DNA of 64,000 bases from Bin5 sp965208965 (GCA_965208965.1 OZ242384.1:3162001-3226000); one strand, 5' to 3'; shown: positions 9,411 through 18,086, counted from the first letter of the stretch. The notes: a model not told the origin generated them from the letters alone. Translations and numbers: made by a program.

Positions 9411-10433
9411 TCAGGGAGTTGGGGCATCTTCCCTGAGCAACCCCTCGGACTTTAGCGCGTGCCACAGTTCCCCCGGGACCGGCTTCTGGAGCAGGTCGAA
9501 GTTCGCCTGTACGTGGGCAACTTTGAGCGCGCCGGGAATGATGGCCGACACAATCGGGTTGGCCGTCAGGAACTGCAGCGCGGCGCAAGGTAGCGGCGTC
9601 TGGTAGCGTTTGCAAATCTGCTCGATACGGTCGGTCCTTTCCATCATCTCCGGCGAGGCAGGAACGTAAAAGTAGCGTGCGCCGGGCACCGCGCCGGTGG
9701 CCAGGATTCCTGATGCAAAGACTGCGCCCACAATGACGCTGATTCCCCGCTGTTCGCAGAGCGGGAACTCCTCTTCCAGCATCTCCTGAGTGAGCAGGTT
9801 ATACCCGTAGGCGACAAGAAAAAAGTCGAGTTCCACCAGGTCGAGAAAACGGGGGATCATCCCCAATTCATTGATTCCCGCGCCAACACCCTTTATGAGC
9901 CCGTGACGTCGCAGTTCGTCGAGCGCACGCCAACCGCTGGTAAACAGTTGGTTGAGGTAAGCGTTCACGCGGGCCTCTGTTTCGTAAAAGTAGAAATCCA
10001 GGTCGTGAATAACCAGCAAGTCAATATTGGGCAAGCTGAGCCGGTGCAGGCTGTCTTCGTACGAACGCATGATTCCGTCATAGCTGTAGTCAACTGTGAA
10101 TTCAAACGGCAGTGCCCCTGTGAAGGGACCAGGGTCGAAAGTCTCAAGATCTCTTGCAGGGTGGAAGACCCTCCCTACTTTGGTCGAAAGCACATATTCA
10201 TCGCGCGGTTTCTGTCGCAAGAAGTGGCCGACGCGGTGTTCGCTCTTGCCATTCCCGTAAAATGGTGACGTATCGAAATAGCGAACGCCAACGTCCCAGG
10301 CGGCCTGCAACACGTCCTGTGCTTCACTTTCGTCGAGCGCCTCGAACAGGTCTCCCAGCGGTGCCGTACCCAGCCCGAACTGCGTGACCGAAGTCCCTGT
10401 GCTGCCAATCTCCCTCAGCGGAATGTTGTTCAT
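9411..10433 (-). CDS. Aldo/keto reductase
   Basis: A 340-residue NAD(P)H-dependent oxidoreductase with a TIM-barrel fold. The catalytic tetrad can be read directly: Asp in VRYFDTSPFYG, Tyr in the same segment, Lys in VLSTKVGR and His in LLVIHDLDFY. The sequence style (AQDVLQAAWDVGVRYFDTSP, SEHRVGHFL) matches the group annotated as D-threo-aldose 1-dehydrogenase or pyridoxal 4-dehydrogenase. Substrate cannot be settled from sequence. The ATG at 10433 follows GGGAGGGC. It is monocistronic and convergent to nuoN. Confidence 0.9.
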   Translation of the reverse strand: MNNIPLREIGSTGTSVTQFGLGTAPLGDLFEALDESEAQDVLQAAWDVGVRYFDTSPFYGNGKSEHRVGHFLRQKPRDEYVLSTKVGRVFHPARDLETFDPGPFTGALPFEFTVDYSYDGIMRSYEDSLHRLSLPNIDLLVIHDLDFYFYETEARVNAYLNQLFTSGWRALDELRRHGLIKGVGAGINELGMIPRFLDLVELDFFLVAYGYNLLTQEMLEEEFPLCEQRGISVIVGAVFASGILATGAVPGARYFYVPASPEMMERTDRIEQICKRYQTPLPCAALQFLTANPIVSAIIPGALKVAHVQANFDLLQKPVPGELWHALKSEGLLREDAPTP

Positions 10434-10769
10434 CGAACGCCCTCCCGGCGGATTGCTTTCAATGCGAGGACTTCCATGCGGCCCACTGCAAGACTCAAGT
10501 TCGAGCCTGGTCGCCGTATGGAAGGATAGACTGATGTCACGCGATCGTGTTGGGTAGCGTTCAACCGGACGAAAATCAGCGACCCAACCAAACCCGCGAC
10601 GGGGCCTATTTTATTTCAACTATGGTTTGAGAACAGCCCTGCCTTTATGTTACTATAAAACCATCTCCTGGTACTACTCCGCCCTTAAGGATGGAAATCT
10701 GGACTGTTCTCGCCCAGGAATGGAAGACCTGTTGCCCCCGAGGCCGCTAAGCCACGGAGATGTCAAACT
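10434..10769. other. Divergent intergenic region
   Basis: 336 bases between the aldo/keto reductase and the methyltransferase, both pointing outward. I see the promoter at 10627-10656 for the plus-strand gene and no convincing gene. Low-complexity features are absent. Confidence 0.5.
10627..10656 (+). promoter_or_regulatory. Candidate promoter for the methyltransferase-dioxygenase-aldolase set
   Basis: TTGAGA (10627-10632), an 18-base spacer and TACTAT (10651-10656), with TG before the -10 in TGTTACTAT. The following ATG is at 10770. Confidence 0.4.
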
Positions 10770-11690
10770 ATGACGAATTCGGAAAGTACTACTCGCAGTC
10801 GCTCGAAGGATACTAGCAAGACAGCTGTGCTCGTCGCGACGATCCGCGCTGTGCATCTTCGCTGGCACGACCCGCCCCACATTTTTGAGGATACTTTTGC
10901 ATTGCACATGCTGACGCCTTTTTGGCATGCAGTGGCAAAGTTCAGGCTGCTGAAATGGCTTGTTGGCGATGTTATCTTGGGCGTCTACCGCCCAGTCTAC
11001 CCTGCGGTCGTCCTTCGCTCACGCTATACTGAGGACCAACTGGTTGACGCGATCGACTCAGGCACGAAGCAGTATGTGATTCTCGGCGCCGGACACGATA
11101 CTTTCGCCCTCCGCCGCAAGGATCTTGCCGGAAAAGTTCGCGTTTTTGAAGTGGACCATCCGGCTACACAGGACGTGAAAAAGCAGCGCATTCTGAAGGC
11201 AAATGGAAGCATACCTGACAATCTCACCTTTGTTCCAGTGGACTTTGAAGTGGACCGGCTCGATGAGGAGCTAGAAAAGGCAGGTTTCGACTCCCAATCT
11301 CCTGCTTTCTACTCCTGGCTTGGCGTAACATACTACCTCACCCCAGAGGCCATACGTGATACCCTGGACCGGCTCGCGGCAACGTCTGCACCAGGTAGTC
11401 GTATCGTATTTGACTTCAAAATCGCCAAACACATGATGTCCACGGAATGGCGAACCCTCTGCGAAAAGATGGAAGCTTTCGTGGCGCGCCGGGGAGAACC
11501 CATGCTGACCGACTTTACCCCGCAGTCACTTGGCGACATGATGGCCCGGCACGGCTACTCTGAAGTAGAGATGATGCCGCCCGAGGAGCAGCGGCAGCGC
11601 TATCTGGGAGAACGTACCGACATCGAGCCGACGGCTTTCTTCCACTTTGCTCATTTTTCACTTGAGCCGCAGTCCAAAGAGGAGGAGTAG
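10770..11690 (+). CDS. Class I SAM-dependent methyltransferase, TIGR00027/LCM family
   Basis: A 306-residue protein of the leucine carboxyl methyltransferase-like family. The SAM-binding motif reads QYVILGAGHDTFALRR near residue 100, followed by VFEVDHPATQ with the acidic ribose-binding residue, and YSWLGVTYYLTPEAI further on. These are hallmarks of the TIGR00027 group (many in Mycobacterium and Chloroflexota), mostly implicated in O-methylation of small molecules. Its own substrate is unknown. The next gene starts 8 bases downstream, so the two are likely co-translated. Confidence 0.88.
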   Translation: MTNSESTTRSRSKDTSKTAVLVATIRAVHLRWHDPPHIFEDTFALHMLTPFWHAVAKFRLLKWLVGDVILGVYRPVYPAVVLRSRYTEDQLVDAIDSGTKQYVILGAGHDTFALRRKDLAGKVRVFEVDHPATQDVKKQRILKANGSIPDNLTFVPVDFEVDRLDEELEKAGFDSQSPAFYSWLGVTYYLTPEAIRDTLDRLAATSAPGSRIVFDFKIAKHMMSTEWRTLCEKMEAFVARRGEPMLTDFTPQSLGDMMARHGYSEVEMMPPEEQRQRYLGERTDIEPTAFFHFAHFSLEPQSKEEE

Positions 11691-11698
11691 GGACGATC

Positions 11699-12337
11699 AT
11701 GGCACGCTCGGCTAAGCACCACACCGACGAATGGCTGCTTGACAATTCGCAGATGCGGCGATTCATCAGTGCTGTAAACGCCACACGGGCGTGCGAATCG
11801 GACCCACAGAAGATCGTTGCTGCTGTACGACCGGAATTCATAAATCTCTTGGCTGATCCCGCATGGTTGCCGCGTAAGTTCCAGCAACCATCCACTGAGA
11901 GTGGCATGGGCGGCGGCATCGGCATGTGGTTGCTCTATCGTGCAGGCGATGGCGGCCTGGCCTTTTCGGCCCTGGTAGTACCCCCGGGGGCCCAGACTCC
12001 CGTGCACGACCATCTGGCTTGGGGGCTCGTCGGTCTGTACAAGGGTGAGCAGGAAGAGGAAATCTTTACCCGTCAGGACGACGGCCGCGACGAATCCCGC
12101 GCCAAATTGACCCTTTCCGTGCGTCAAATGCTGCGGCCGGGCGACCTCTACGAACTGCTGCCGGAAAACGACATCCATCGCGTGCGCACGACAAGCGCCG
12201 ACACTTCGGTATCACTCCACCTGTTGGGCAACGACAATGGCTGCATTTGGCGCCACCGTTTCGACCCGGAAACCGACTCCGCGCAACCTTTCCGCTCCGG
12301 GTGGCTCAATGTGGATTGCGAGGACGTCAACGGCTGA
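11699..12337 (+). CDS. Cupin-type thiol dioxygenase-like metalloenzyme
   Basis: A 212-residue protein resembling the cysteine dioxygenase / 3-mercaptopropionate dioxygenase cupins. The metal site is visible as His-Asp-His in TPVHDHLAWGLVGLYKG, with a third His in SVSLHLLGNDNG. The second cupin strand pair includes MLRPGDLYELLPENDIHRV. The family oxidises thiols to sulfinates with non-haem iron; the exact thiol is not determinable. It follows the methyltransferase by 8 bases and is in a set with an aldolase and an amino-acid transporter, consistent with amino-acid or thiol breakdown. Confidence 0.75.
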   Translation: MARSAKHHTDEWLLDNSQMRRFISAVNATRACESDPQKIVAAVRPEFINLLADPAWLPRKFQQPSTESGMGGGIGMWLLYRAGDGGLAFSALVVPPGAQTPVHDHLAWGLVGLYKGEQEEEIFTRQDDGRDESRAKLTLSVRQMLRPGDLYELLPENDIHRVRTTSADTSVSLHLLGNDNGCIWRHRFDPETDSAQPFRSGWLNVDCEDVNG

Positions 12338-12498
12338 ACTGCGGCCGCGCCGTATAGCAATCTCCTGTCGAATCTCCCGGCAAAAGACATGAGAAGCCCT
12401 ATTGTCAACATCGACGGGCGCACTTAATGCACTTGCGGTGCACTGGATTTCCACCTGGCTGCAAACAATGAAAACCCATCCCTCATAGGAGATATTTC

Positions 12499-13380
12499 AT
12501 GGCCAACCGCGTTAACCGAGCGATCCAACTGCTGGACCAGGGCCAGCCGATATACTACACAGGTGGGCATACCGGCCACGTTCTCACACACGAACAGGGC
12601 CTCAAGGATTCAGCGATCTGGTCGGACTATATCAACGTAGGGATGGAGCACGGCTCCTTCGACATGGGCGGCCTGGAGAGCTACATGCAAGGGCTTGTAG
12701 AAGGCGGCCCAACGGCCAGCGGGCACCGTACGCCCTCCGTTATCGTCGAGGCCCCCGTCGAAGGAACCTCGGCTGAAATCGTCCGCTACAACGCATGGCA
12801 GTTTCGCCAGATTCTGGCGCGGGGCGTCCATGGCATTCTTCTCTGTCAGGCCGAGACGCCTGAAGCGGTCGCCGCTTTTGTCGAATCTTGCCGCTATCCG
12901 ATCAATCGCATCGGTGTAGGTCAGGGACTGCAAGCGGGTAGGCGCGGCGTCGGCTCGGAGCCGACCGCTTCCGCCGTATGGGGCATCGACTATGCCGCCT
13001 ATCTCGACAAGGCCGACCCGTGGCCCCTAAACCCTGAAGGTGAGCTCTTCTTGGGCCTGAAGATTGAGTCGGCCGCTGCGTTGCCTCGCATCGAAGAGAT
13101 CCTGGCCGTACCCGGAATCGGATTTGCCGAAATGGGACCTGGAGACCTTAGCATCTCCTTGGGCTATCGCAAGCGTCCGCCGGCATTCCCACCCGAAATG
13201 CAGGAAGCGAGTGATCGCGTCCAGGCGGCATGCGAGGCCAACGGCGTTGCCTTTCTGCAGCCGGCAACCGCAGAAACTATCGCGCAAAGAATCGACGCCG
13301 GCGTGCGCGTCATCGGCGGCCATGATCCGGAAACTGCCCGAGTCGGCCGGGCTCACACCCAGCGTCAGATGCCTGTCTGA
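12499..13380 (+). CDS. HpcH/HpaI aldolase family protein
   Basis: A 293-residue class II pyruvate-type aldolase/citrate-lyase-like protein. The barrel motifs are present but altered: LKIESAAALPRIEEILAVPG carries the metal-binding Glu, and FAEMGPGDLSISLGY carries the metal-binding Asp. The segment VIVEAPVEGTSAEIVRYNAW replaces the more usual VRVP region. The family cleaves 2-oxo-4-hydroxy acids. The start follows ATAGGAGAT. It lies 160 bases after the dioxygenase gene and just before the ABC genes. Confidence 0.85.
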   Translation: MANRVNRAIQLLDQGQPIYYTGGHTGHVLTHEQGLKDSAIWSDYINVGMEHGSFDMGGLESYMQGLVEGGPTASGHRTPSVIVEAPVEGTSAEIVRYNAWQFRQILARGVHGILLCQAETPEAVAAFVESCRYPINRIGVGQGLQAGRRGVGSEPTASAVWGIDYAAYLDKADPWPLNPEGELFLGLKIESAAALPRIEEILAVPGIGFAEMGPGDLSISLGYRKRPPAFPPEMQEASDRVQAACEANGVAFLQPATAETIAQRIDAGVRVIGGHDPETARVGRAHTQRQMPV

Positions 13381-13454
13381 GACCTGCCGCCGGAATGTCG
13401 AGGCCGCGCAACGCCATTCAGTTTAGCCACTCGCGATACCAGAACGGAGAACCT

Positions 13455-14345
13455 ATGAATACGCTAATTGGTGGGATCTTGCGACCCGTGGTTATCTCTC
13501 TGCTGCTGGCGCTGGCATTAAGCGCCTGTGTCCCCGCGGCGCCCTCCCCGACGTCTGTTGATTCCGGCGCGCAGTCTTCAGGTGTCGTTTCCCCCGTCGG
13601 CATGCACAACGTCGTCTACGACAGTCTGCCGGACTTGGGCGGCGCGGAGGTGGTGGCTGTAACGGGCAACGATTACATACCGCTCAACTTTATCGATCCG
13701 GGGAGCGGCGAGGCCGTCGGCTGGGAATATGATGCGGTCAACGAGATCTGCCGCCGCCTCAACTGTGTCGTCAACTGGCAGGTCACCTCGTGGGAGGCTA
13801 TGATTCAGGCCGTCGCCGAGGGACAGTTCGACGTCGGCATGGACGGCATCACGATCACGGCTGAACGGGCCGAAGTAGTGGACTTTTCCGACGCCTACAT
13901 GACCAGCCAGCAGTTCATGCTGGTCCGGGCCGGCGAGGAGCGTTTCGATACGCCCGAAGCATTCGCCGCCGACGGGTCGCTTCTAGTTGGTGCGCAGGCG
14001 GGCACGACCGGCTTCTATACCGCGGTATACGACATTCTTGACGGCGATGAGGCGAACCCGCGCATCCAACTGCTCGACAGCTTTGGGGCGTCGGTGCAGG
14101 CGCTGATCGCCGGAGATGTAGACATGGTGCTGGTGGACGCAGCCTCGGGTCGCGGCTACATTGGGGCCAACCCGGAGAAGCTCAAGATCGTGGGCGAGGC
14201 GCTTGCAACCGAGGATTTCGGCTTCATCTTCACGCCCGGCAGCGGGTGGACTGCGCCCTTCAACGCCGCCTTGGCCACCATGCAGGCAGACGGCCACAAT
14301 GAGTACCTGAATGTAAAGTGGTTCTTCCTGTACGATCCGAATTAA
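13455..14345 (+). CDS. Polar amino-acid ABC transporter substrate-binding lipoprotein
   Basis: A family 3 solute-binding protein of 296 residues. Signal peptide and lipobox are clear: a hydrophobic run ending LALALSAC, with Cys at about residue 29. The mature domain has EYDAVNEICRRLNCVVNWQ, FDVGMDGITITAERAEVVDFSDAYM and VGAQAGTTG, typical of glutamine/histidine/arginine-binding proteins. The ATG at 13455 is used because it begins the signal peptide after GGAGAACCT; an upstream in-frame ATG at 13395 is not supported. A strong hairpin follows the gene. Confidence 0.92.
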   Translation: MNTLIGGILRPVVISLLLALALSACVPAAPSPTSVDSGAQSSGVVSPVGMHNVVYDSLPDLGGAEVVAVTGNDYIPLNFIDPGSGEAVGWEYDAVNEICRRLNCVVNWQVTSWEAMIQAVAEGQFDVGMDGITITAERAEVVDFSDAYMTSQQFMLVRAGEERFDTPEAFAADGSLLVGAQAGTTGFYTAVYDILDGDEANPRIQLLDSFGASVQALIAGDVDMVLVDAASGRGYIGANPEKLKIVGEALATEDFGFIFTPGSGWTAPFNAALATMQADGHNEYLNVKWFFLYDPN

Positions 14346-14353
14346 GTCGATTT

Positions 14354-14400
14354 CGAGCTAAGGGAGACTTGTCGACAAAAGACCTTTCTCCCTTTGCTCG
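14354..14400 (+). other. Intercistronic hairpin between binding protein and permease
   Basis: CGAGC-T-AAGGGAGA (14354-14367) pairs with TCTCCCTT-T-GCTCG (14387-14400): 13 pairs with one T-T mismatch. The loop itself contains the palindrome TTGTCGACAA. Such hairpins often stabilise the upstream binding-protein message and reduce read-through to the permease. Confidence 0.55.
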
Positions 14401-14423
14401 ATACCTGACAAATTTCCGCAAAC

Positions 14424-15281
14424 GTGCCAGCAGGTGACTCCAACCCAGGGAAACGTCGGCGTTCGCCGGCCGACTATTTCGCGCGCCTGCCCTACTGGCT
14501 CCTTCTGGCGCTGCTTCTGGGCGTGCTGCTCCTCTGGAGCCTGCTGGCGGACAAAGACTACAATCTGATCTTCAACGCCGTATCCAAGGGTGTCGGCGTG
14601 ACTCTGTACGTCTGCCTGATTTCTTTTGGAATGGCTCTGTTGGTCGGTCTGGCCTTCGGCCTGGCCCGCGTTTCCCGCAGCCGCTTGATCTACGAGGCCG
14701 CCTCCTTCTATGTAGAGATTATCCGCGGCGTCCCGATGCTGGTGATTCTCTTTTACATTGCCTTCGTGGGCGCCCCGGGGCTCGTGGATCTGTTCAACTG
14801 GGTGGGCGGTGAACTGCAGGAGGTGGGCCTCGGACCGGTTGGGAAGCCGCTGGCCGAGTTTAGCATCCGCCAGCTCTCCTTTACCAGCCGCGCCATATTG
14901 GCGCTGGTGATCGGCTACAGCGCGTTTATCGCTGAGATCTTCAGGGCAGGAATCGAGAGCGTGGAACGGGGCCAGATGGAGGCGGCGCTCAGCCTTGGTA
15001 TGAGCCGGGGTCAGGCCATGCGTTATGTCATCTTGCCGCAAGCAATTCGGCGAGTCCTGCCGCCGCTGGGCAACGACTTCATCGCCATGCTCAAGGACTC
15101 GGCGCTGGTCTCAGTTCTGGGCGTGCAGGACATCACCCAACTGGGCAGACTTTACGCAACCAGTACGTTCCGCTTCTTCGAAACGTACAATGTCGTCGCC
15201 TTCCTCTATCTGGTAATGACGATTGGACTGTCGCTGGTTGTACGATTCTGGGAAAAACGCAACCCGCTCAACGAGCGATGA
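14424..15281 (+). CDS. Polar amino-acid ABC transporter permease
   Basis: A 285-residue HisM/GlnP-type inner membrane permease. It starts at GTG 14424. The hydrophobic helices begin at about residue 20, and the EAA loop that docks the ATPase is visible in GIESVERGQMEAALSLGMS and the following RYVILPQAIRRVLPPLGND. A periplasmic insertion at about residues 110-150 separates helices 2 and 3. No ATP-binding gene follows; the next genes are on the other strand, so an ATPase must be shared or located elsewhere. Confidence 0.92.
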   Translation: MPAGDSNPGKRRRSPADYFARLPYWLLLALLLGVLLLWSLLADKDYNLIFNAVSKGVGVTLYVCLISFGMALLVGLAFGLARVSRSRLIYEAASFYVEIIRGVPMLVILFYIAFVGAPGLVDLFNWVGGELQEVGLGPVGKPLAEFSIRQLSFTSRAILALVIGYSAFIAEIFRAGIESVERGQMEAALSLGMSRGQAMRYVILPQAIRRVLPPLGNDFIAMLKDSALVSVLGVQDITQLGRLYATSTFRFFETYNVVAFLYLVMTIGLSLVVRFWEKRNPLNER

Positions 15282-15394
15282 CGGCGAAAGCCAGCCGCTG
15301 CCGTAGTTGACCCCGAAAAAGAAGGGACCAGCAGCAGGTTGAACTGGAACGCAGTGCCGGCAGAGACCGGCCAGCCCGTTAGCGGGAAACGATT

Positions 15395-15787
15395 CTACTG
15401 TTCTCGACCGATCTGATGTTCGGAGATATCTATCTCGCCCTCGTATACGAGCGCGTCGTCCCCTTCCTCTCCCGTGCTGATACGGATGATGTTTTCCACA
15501 GGACAGATAAATATGGCGCCGTCACCTTGCGTGCCGGTAGCCGCCGTCCTCTGAATGGTCTCCACCACCTGTCCAACCTCTTCCTCGCTTACAACGAGAT
15601 TCATCTGAATGCGGGGCAAAGTGTCGACTACGTAAGTGCTGTGCCGCCCGGCAAGTTTGATTCCGCTCTGACGGCCGTGCCCCTGGACTTCGACAGTATC
15701 GATAGCGGGGACACCAATCTCAATTAGAGCCAGCCTGACACTGTCCAGCTTCTCATGTCGGATGTACGCTTCGATCTTTTTGAACAC
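15395..15787 (-). CDS. P-II family nitrogen regulator
   Basis: A 130-residue signalling protein that reads 2-oxoglutarate and ATP/ADP and, from its position, controls the ammonium channel encoded just upstream. The family frame is clear: KKIEAYIRHEKLDSVRLALIEIG, VEVQGHGRQSG, YVVDTLPRIQMNLVV, TGTQGDGAIFICPV and IRISTGEEGDDA. The uridylylation tyrosine of E. coli (Tyr51) aligns with Gly in IKLAGRHSTY, so regulation by uridylylation is unlikely. The start is a GTG at 15787 after CAGGAG. The C-terminus is longer than GlnB by about 15 residues. Confidence 0.92.
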   Translation of the reverse strand: MFKKIEAYIRHEKLDSVRLALIEIGVPAIDTVEVQGHGRQSGIKLAGRHSTYVVDTLPRIQMNLVVSEEEVGQVVETIQRTAATGTQGDGAIFICPVENIIRISTGEEGDDALVYEGEIDISEHQIGREQ

Positions 15788-15846
15788 CGCCCTTACTCCT
15801 GTGTGTTGAAAGGAACTCCTGCGTCACGAGGCAGCAGAGAGCTTAT

Positions 15847-16271
15847 TCATTCATCAATTCTGTACTTCCTTTCCAGGAAGAACGCAAAGAAATCGCTGAG
15901 ATCAGGGGGAGGCGAGAGAAATCCTTGAATGTCGATGTCACCTTCATAGACCAGCACGTCGGCCCCTACTTCTCCAGTGCTTACTCTCACAATATTGTCC
16001 ACCGGACAGATGTAGATAGCGCCGTCACCCTGCCTTCCCGTAGCGGCATTCTCTCTGATCGTCTCTACGACCTGGGCGACGTCCTCCTCACTTATGACTA
16101 CGGTCAGACGAAGACGGGGTAACGTATCGACTACGTAACTGCTGTGCCGCCCGGCCAGCCGTGTCCCTGCACCTCGACTGTATCTATGGCGGGAACGCCG
16201 ATCTCCACCAGTGCCGACCTGACGTCAGTCAACTTCTCGAGTCGAATGTAGGCTTCAACCTTCTTGGGCAT
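15847..16271 (-). pseudogene. Second P-II gene with a T-loop frameshift deletion
   Basis: A close paralogue of the P-II gene at 15395. From ATG 16271 (after GGAGAGGAGAG) it reads MPKKVEAYIRLEKLTDVRS and on to VEVQGHG, then shifts frame and stops at 16131. In another frame the homology resumes at once with LAGRHSSYVVDTLPRLRL and continues through NAATGRQGDGAIYICPVDN to a stop at 15847. Compared with the neighbour, 19 bases coding for the T-loop tip are missing near 16160. Both halves are well conserved, so the break is recent, or the two parts are joined by frameshifting. As written it is broken. Confidence 0.85.
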
Positions 16272-16318
16272 CTCTCCTCTCCCCTCCTTCGAAAGAGGAG
16301 TTTTCCGCAGTTTTGAGC

Positions 16319-16346
16319 AGGGTCGTGCGACTGACCGCACGACCCT
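16319..16346 (-). terminator. Hairpin between the ammonium transporter and P-II genes
   Basis: An 11-base-pair perfect stem (AGGGTCGTGCG with CGCACGACCCT) with a 6-base loop. On the minus strand it follows the transporter and its acidic tail frame and precedes the P-II ribosome site by about 40 bases. No T-run is present, so it may be a partial terminator or a message-stability element. Confidence 0.45.
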
Positions 16347-16475
16347 GAAGCGAGAAGGAGTTTAGGACTCTTTACCTTCACTATTTTCATTGCCTTCACT
16401 ACTCTCGCTGTCTTCGCTAACTTCATATTCTTCGAATTCTTCAGAGCCTCCACCTTCACTACCTTGCCTCGCTAG

Positions 16476-17675
16476 TCAGGCATAGGCGCGCTCGCCATGC
16501 TCACTGATGTCCAGACCAATCTCCTCCTCCTGCTCTGTTACGGCCAGTCCCCAAACCGCGTCCAGGATCTTGGTCAGAATGAACGTAATTATGTACGAGT
16601 AAGCGATAGTCACAATTACGGTCATTAACTGAATGCCGAACTGCGTGGGGTTGCCGAAAAAGAGACCCTTTGTTTCTCCGACGGCGAACAGGCCGGTTGC
16701 CAGCGCTCCCCACGTCCCTGCCATGCCGTGACAGGCCCATACATCCAGACTCTCGTCAAGACCTTTCTTCTCTCTGAGATCGATGCTGTAGTAGCTGACC
16801 GGCGCTGCAATCGCGCCGATCAACAACGCATACAGTGGCTCGACGTAGCCAGCCGCGGGTGTAATCGCGACCAGACCCACAACAGCTCCTGTAACGATAC
16901 CAAGCACGCTCGGCTTGTTGTCACGCCAGGACAAAAACATCCAGACCACTGCCGCGGCCGCCGCAGCCGTATTCGTGTTCACCAAAGCCTGTACTGCGAC
17001 TCCGTCGGCCGCTAGCGCGCTGCCGCCGTTGAAGCCAAACCAGCCGACCCACAGCAGGCCCGCACCCAAAACCGTGAACGCGATGTTGTGCGGTTCGATC
17101 GCTACTTGCCCGAACCCCTTCCGCTTGCGGATCGCCATCGCGAATGCCAGTGCCGAGAATCCGGCCGTAATGTGCACGACCGTCCCGCCTGCAAAGTCCA
17201 GCGCGCCCCAGCGCGCAAAGATGCCGCCGCCCCAGGCCCAGTGGCAGACCGGATCATAGACGAGCGTCGCCCACAAGACCGCAAAGACCAGGTACACTTT
17301 GAAGCGAATGCGTTCTACAAACGTCCCTGATATCAGTGCAGGCGTGATTATGGCGAAAGTCATCTGAAATGCGGCAAAAAGCAGATGGGGAATAGACAGA
17401 CCTTCCAGTGCCTCCACACCGACATTGGACAGACCAATGTAATCGAGTCCGCCCACCAGTCCGGCGACGCTCGTGCCAAATGCCAAGGTGTAACCGATGA
17501 CGACCCACTGAATGCTGATGAGGCCAATCGTAATGAAACTGAGATTGAGAGTGGAGAGGATGTTCTTCCGGCGTACCATCCCACCGTAGAAGAAGCCCAG
17601 CGCCGGCGTCATCATCAGCACCAAAGCGGTGGCGACGATGATCCAGGCAGTATCTCCAGAGTTGATGCCATCCAT
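16476..17675 (-). CDS. amt: Ammonium transporter
   Basis: A 399-residue Amt/Mep/Rh channel for ammonium uptake. Visible family features: MMTPALGFFYGGMVRRKN, DFAGGTVVHITAGFSALA with the first pore His, WVGWFGFNGGSALAAD, VWACHGMAGTWGALATGLFA with the second pore His, and the conserved C-terminal region IGLDISEHGERAYA that contacts P-II. ATG 17675 is preferred over an upstream TTG because GAGGAGG lies 10 bases before it. The gene ends in TGA, directly followed in the same frame by 37 more codons of acidic, Ser/Glu-rich sequence to TAA at 16362. It lies upstream of two P-II genes, the usual amt-glnK pairing. Confidence 0.95.
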   Translation of the reverse strand: MDGINSGDTAWIIVATALVLMMTPALGFFYGGMVRRKNILSTLNLSFITIGLISIQWVVIGYTLAFGTSVAGLVGGLDYIGLSNVGVEALEGLSIPHLLFAAFQMTFAIITPALISGTFVERIRFKVYLVFAVLWATLVYDPVCHWAWGGGIFARWGALDFAGGTVVHITAGFSALAFAMAIRKRKGFGQVAIEPHNIAFTVLGAGLLWVGWFGFNGGSALAADGVAVQALVNTNTAAAAAAVVWMFLSWRDNKPSVLGIVTGAVVGLVAITPAAGYVEPLYALLIGAIAAPVSYYSIDLREKKGLDESLDVWACHGMAGTWGALATGLFAVGETKGLFFGNPTQFGIQLMTVIVTIAYSYIITFILTKILDAVWGLAVTEQEEEIGLDISEHGERAYA

Positions 17676-18086
17676 ATGCCCGTTTCCTCCTCTTGCAGGC
17701 AAAACCCGCTGTCCGAAAAGATGAATGTGGGGTTAAATCGATGAAGAGGCCCCCGGACGGGAACCCCTTTGGCTACAATCCAATCATCGCCGAAACCAGG
17801 CCGCAAATCCTATGGTCATTCTGCACAATAGAACGCCAAACACTGTTGTAAACTTTGCCCAACCGCCTCTTTCTATTTCCGGGCTATGTCACAGATCTCT
17901 GGGACAGACCCTTCAATCTGGAGATTCCGCTTTTGTGAAGTTGGAAAATCAGGGGGCTTTTGACTACAATAGCAGAAGTCAAATTCGAGCGCAAGGAGTT
18001 GAACAGAATCGGCTGTCGGTGTACAGCCTTTCTGCGCAGCTGGAGACGAATCTGTCCCGTTGTGGCAACAAAGGAGGCAAACACCT
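17676..18086. other. Divergent intergenic region between amt and pdxS
   Basis: About 410 bases. I see one candidate promoter for pdxS (17941-17970) and no gene; the open frame at 17812-18090 has no recognisable composition. No T-box or other riboswitch could be recognised by eye. Confidence 0.45.
17941..17970 (+). promoter_or_regulatory. Candidate promoter of pdxS
   Basis: TTGGAA (17941-17946), 18-base spacer, TACAAT (17965-17970). It lies about 110 bases before the pdxS start. Confidence 0.35.

Noticed and set aside
16229..16459. Basic minus-strand frame between amt and P-II
   Set aside because: It is another frame of the Ser/Glu-rich tail segment and of the P-II start; the Lys-rich composition is a by-product.
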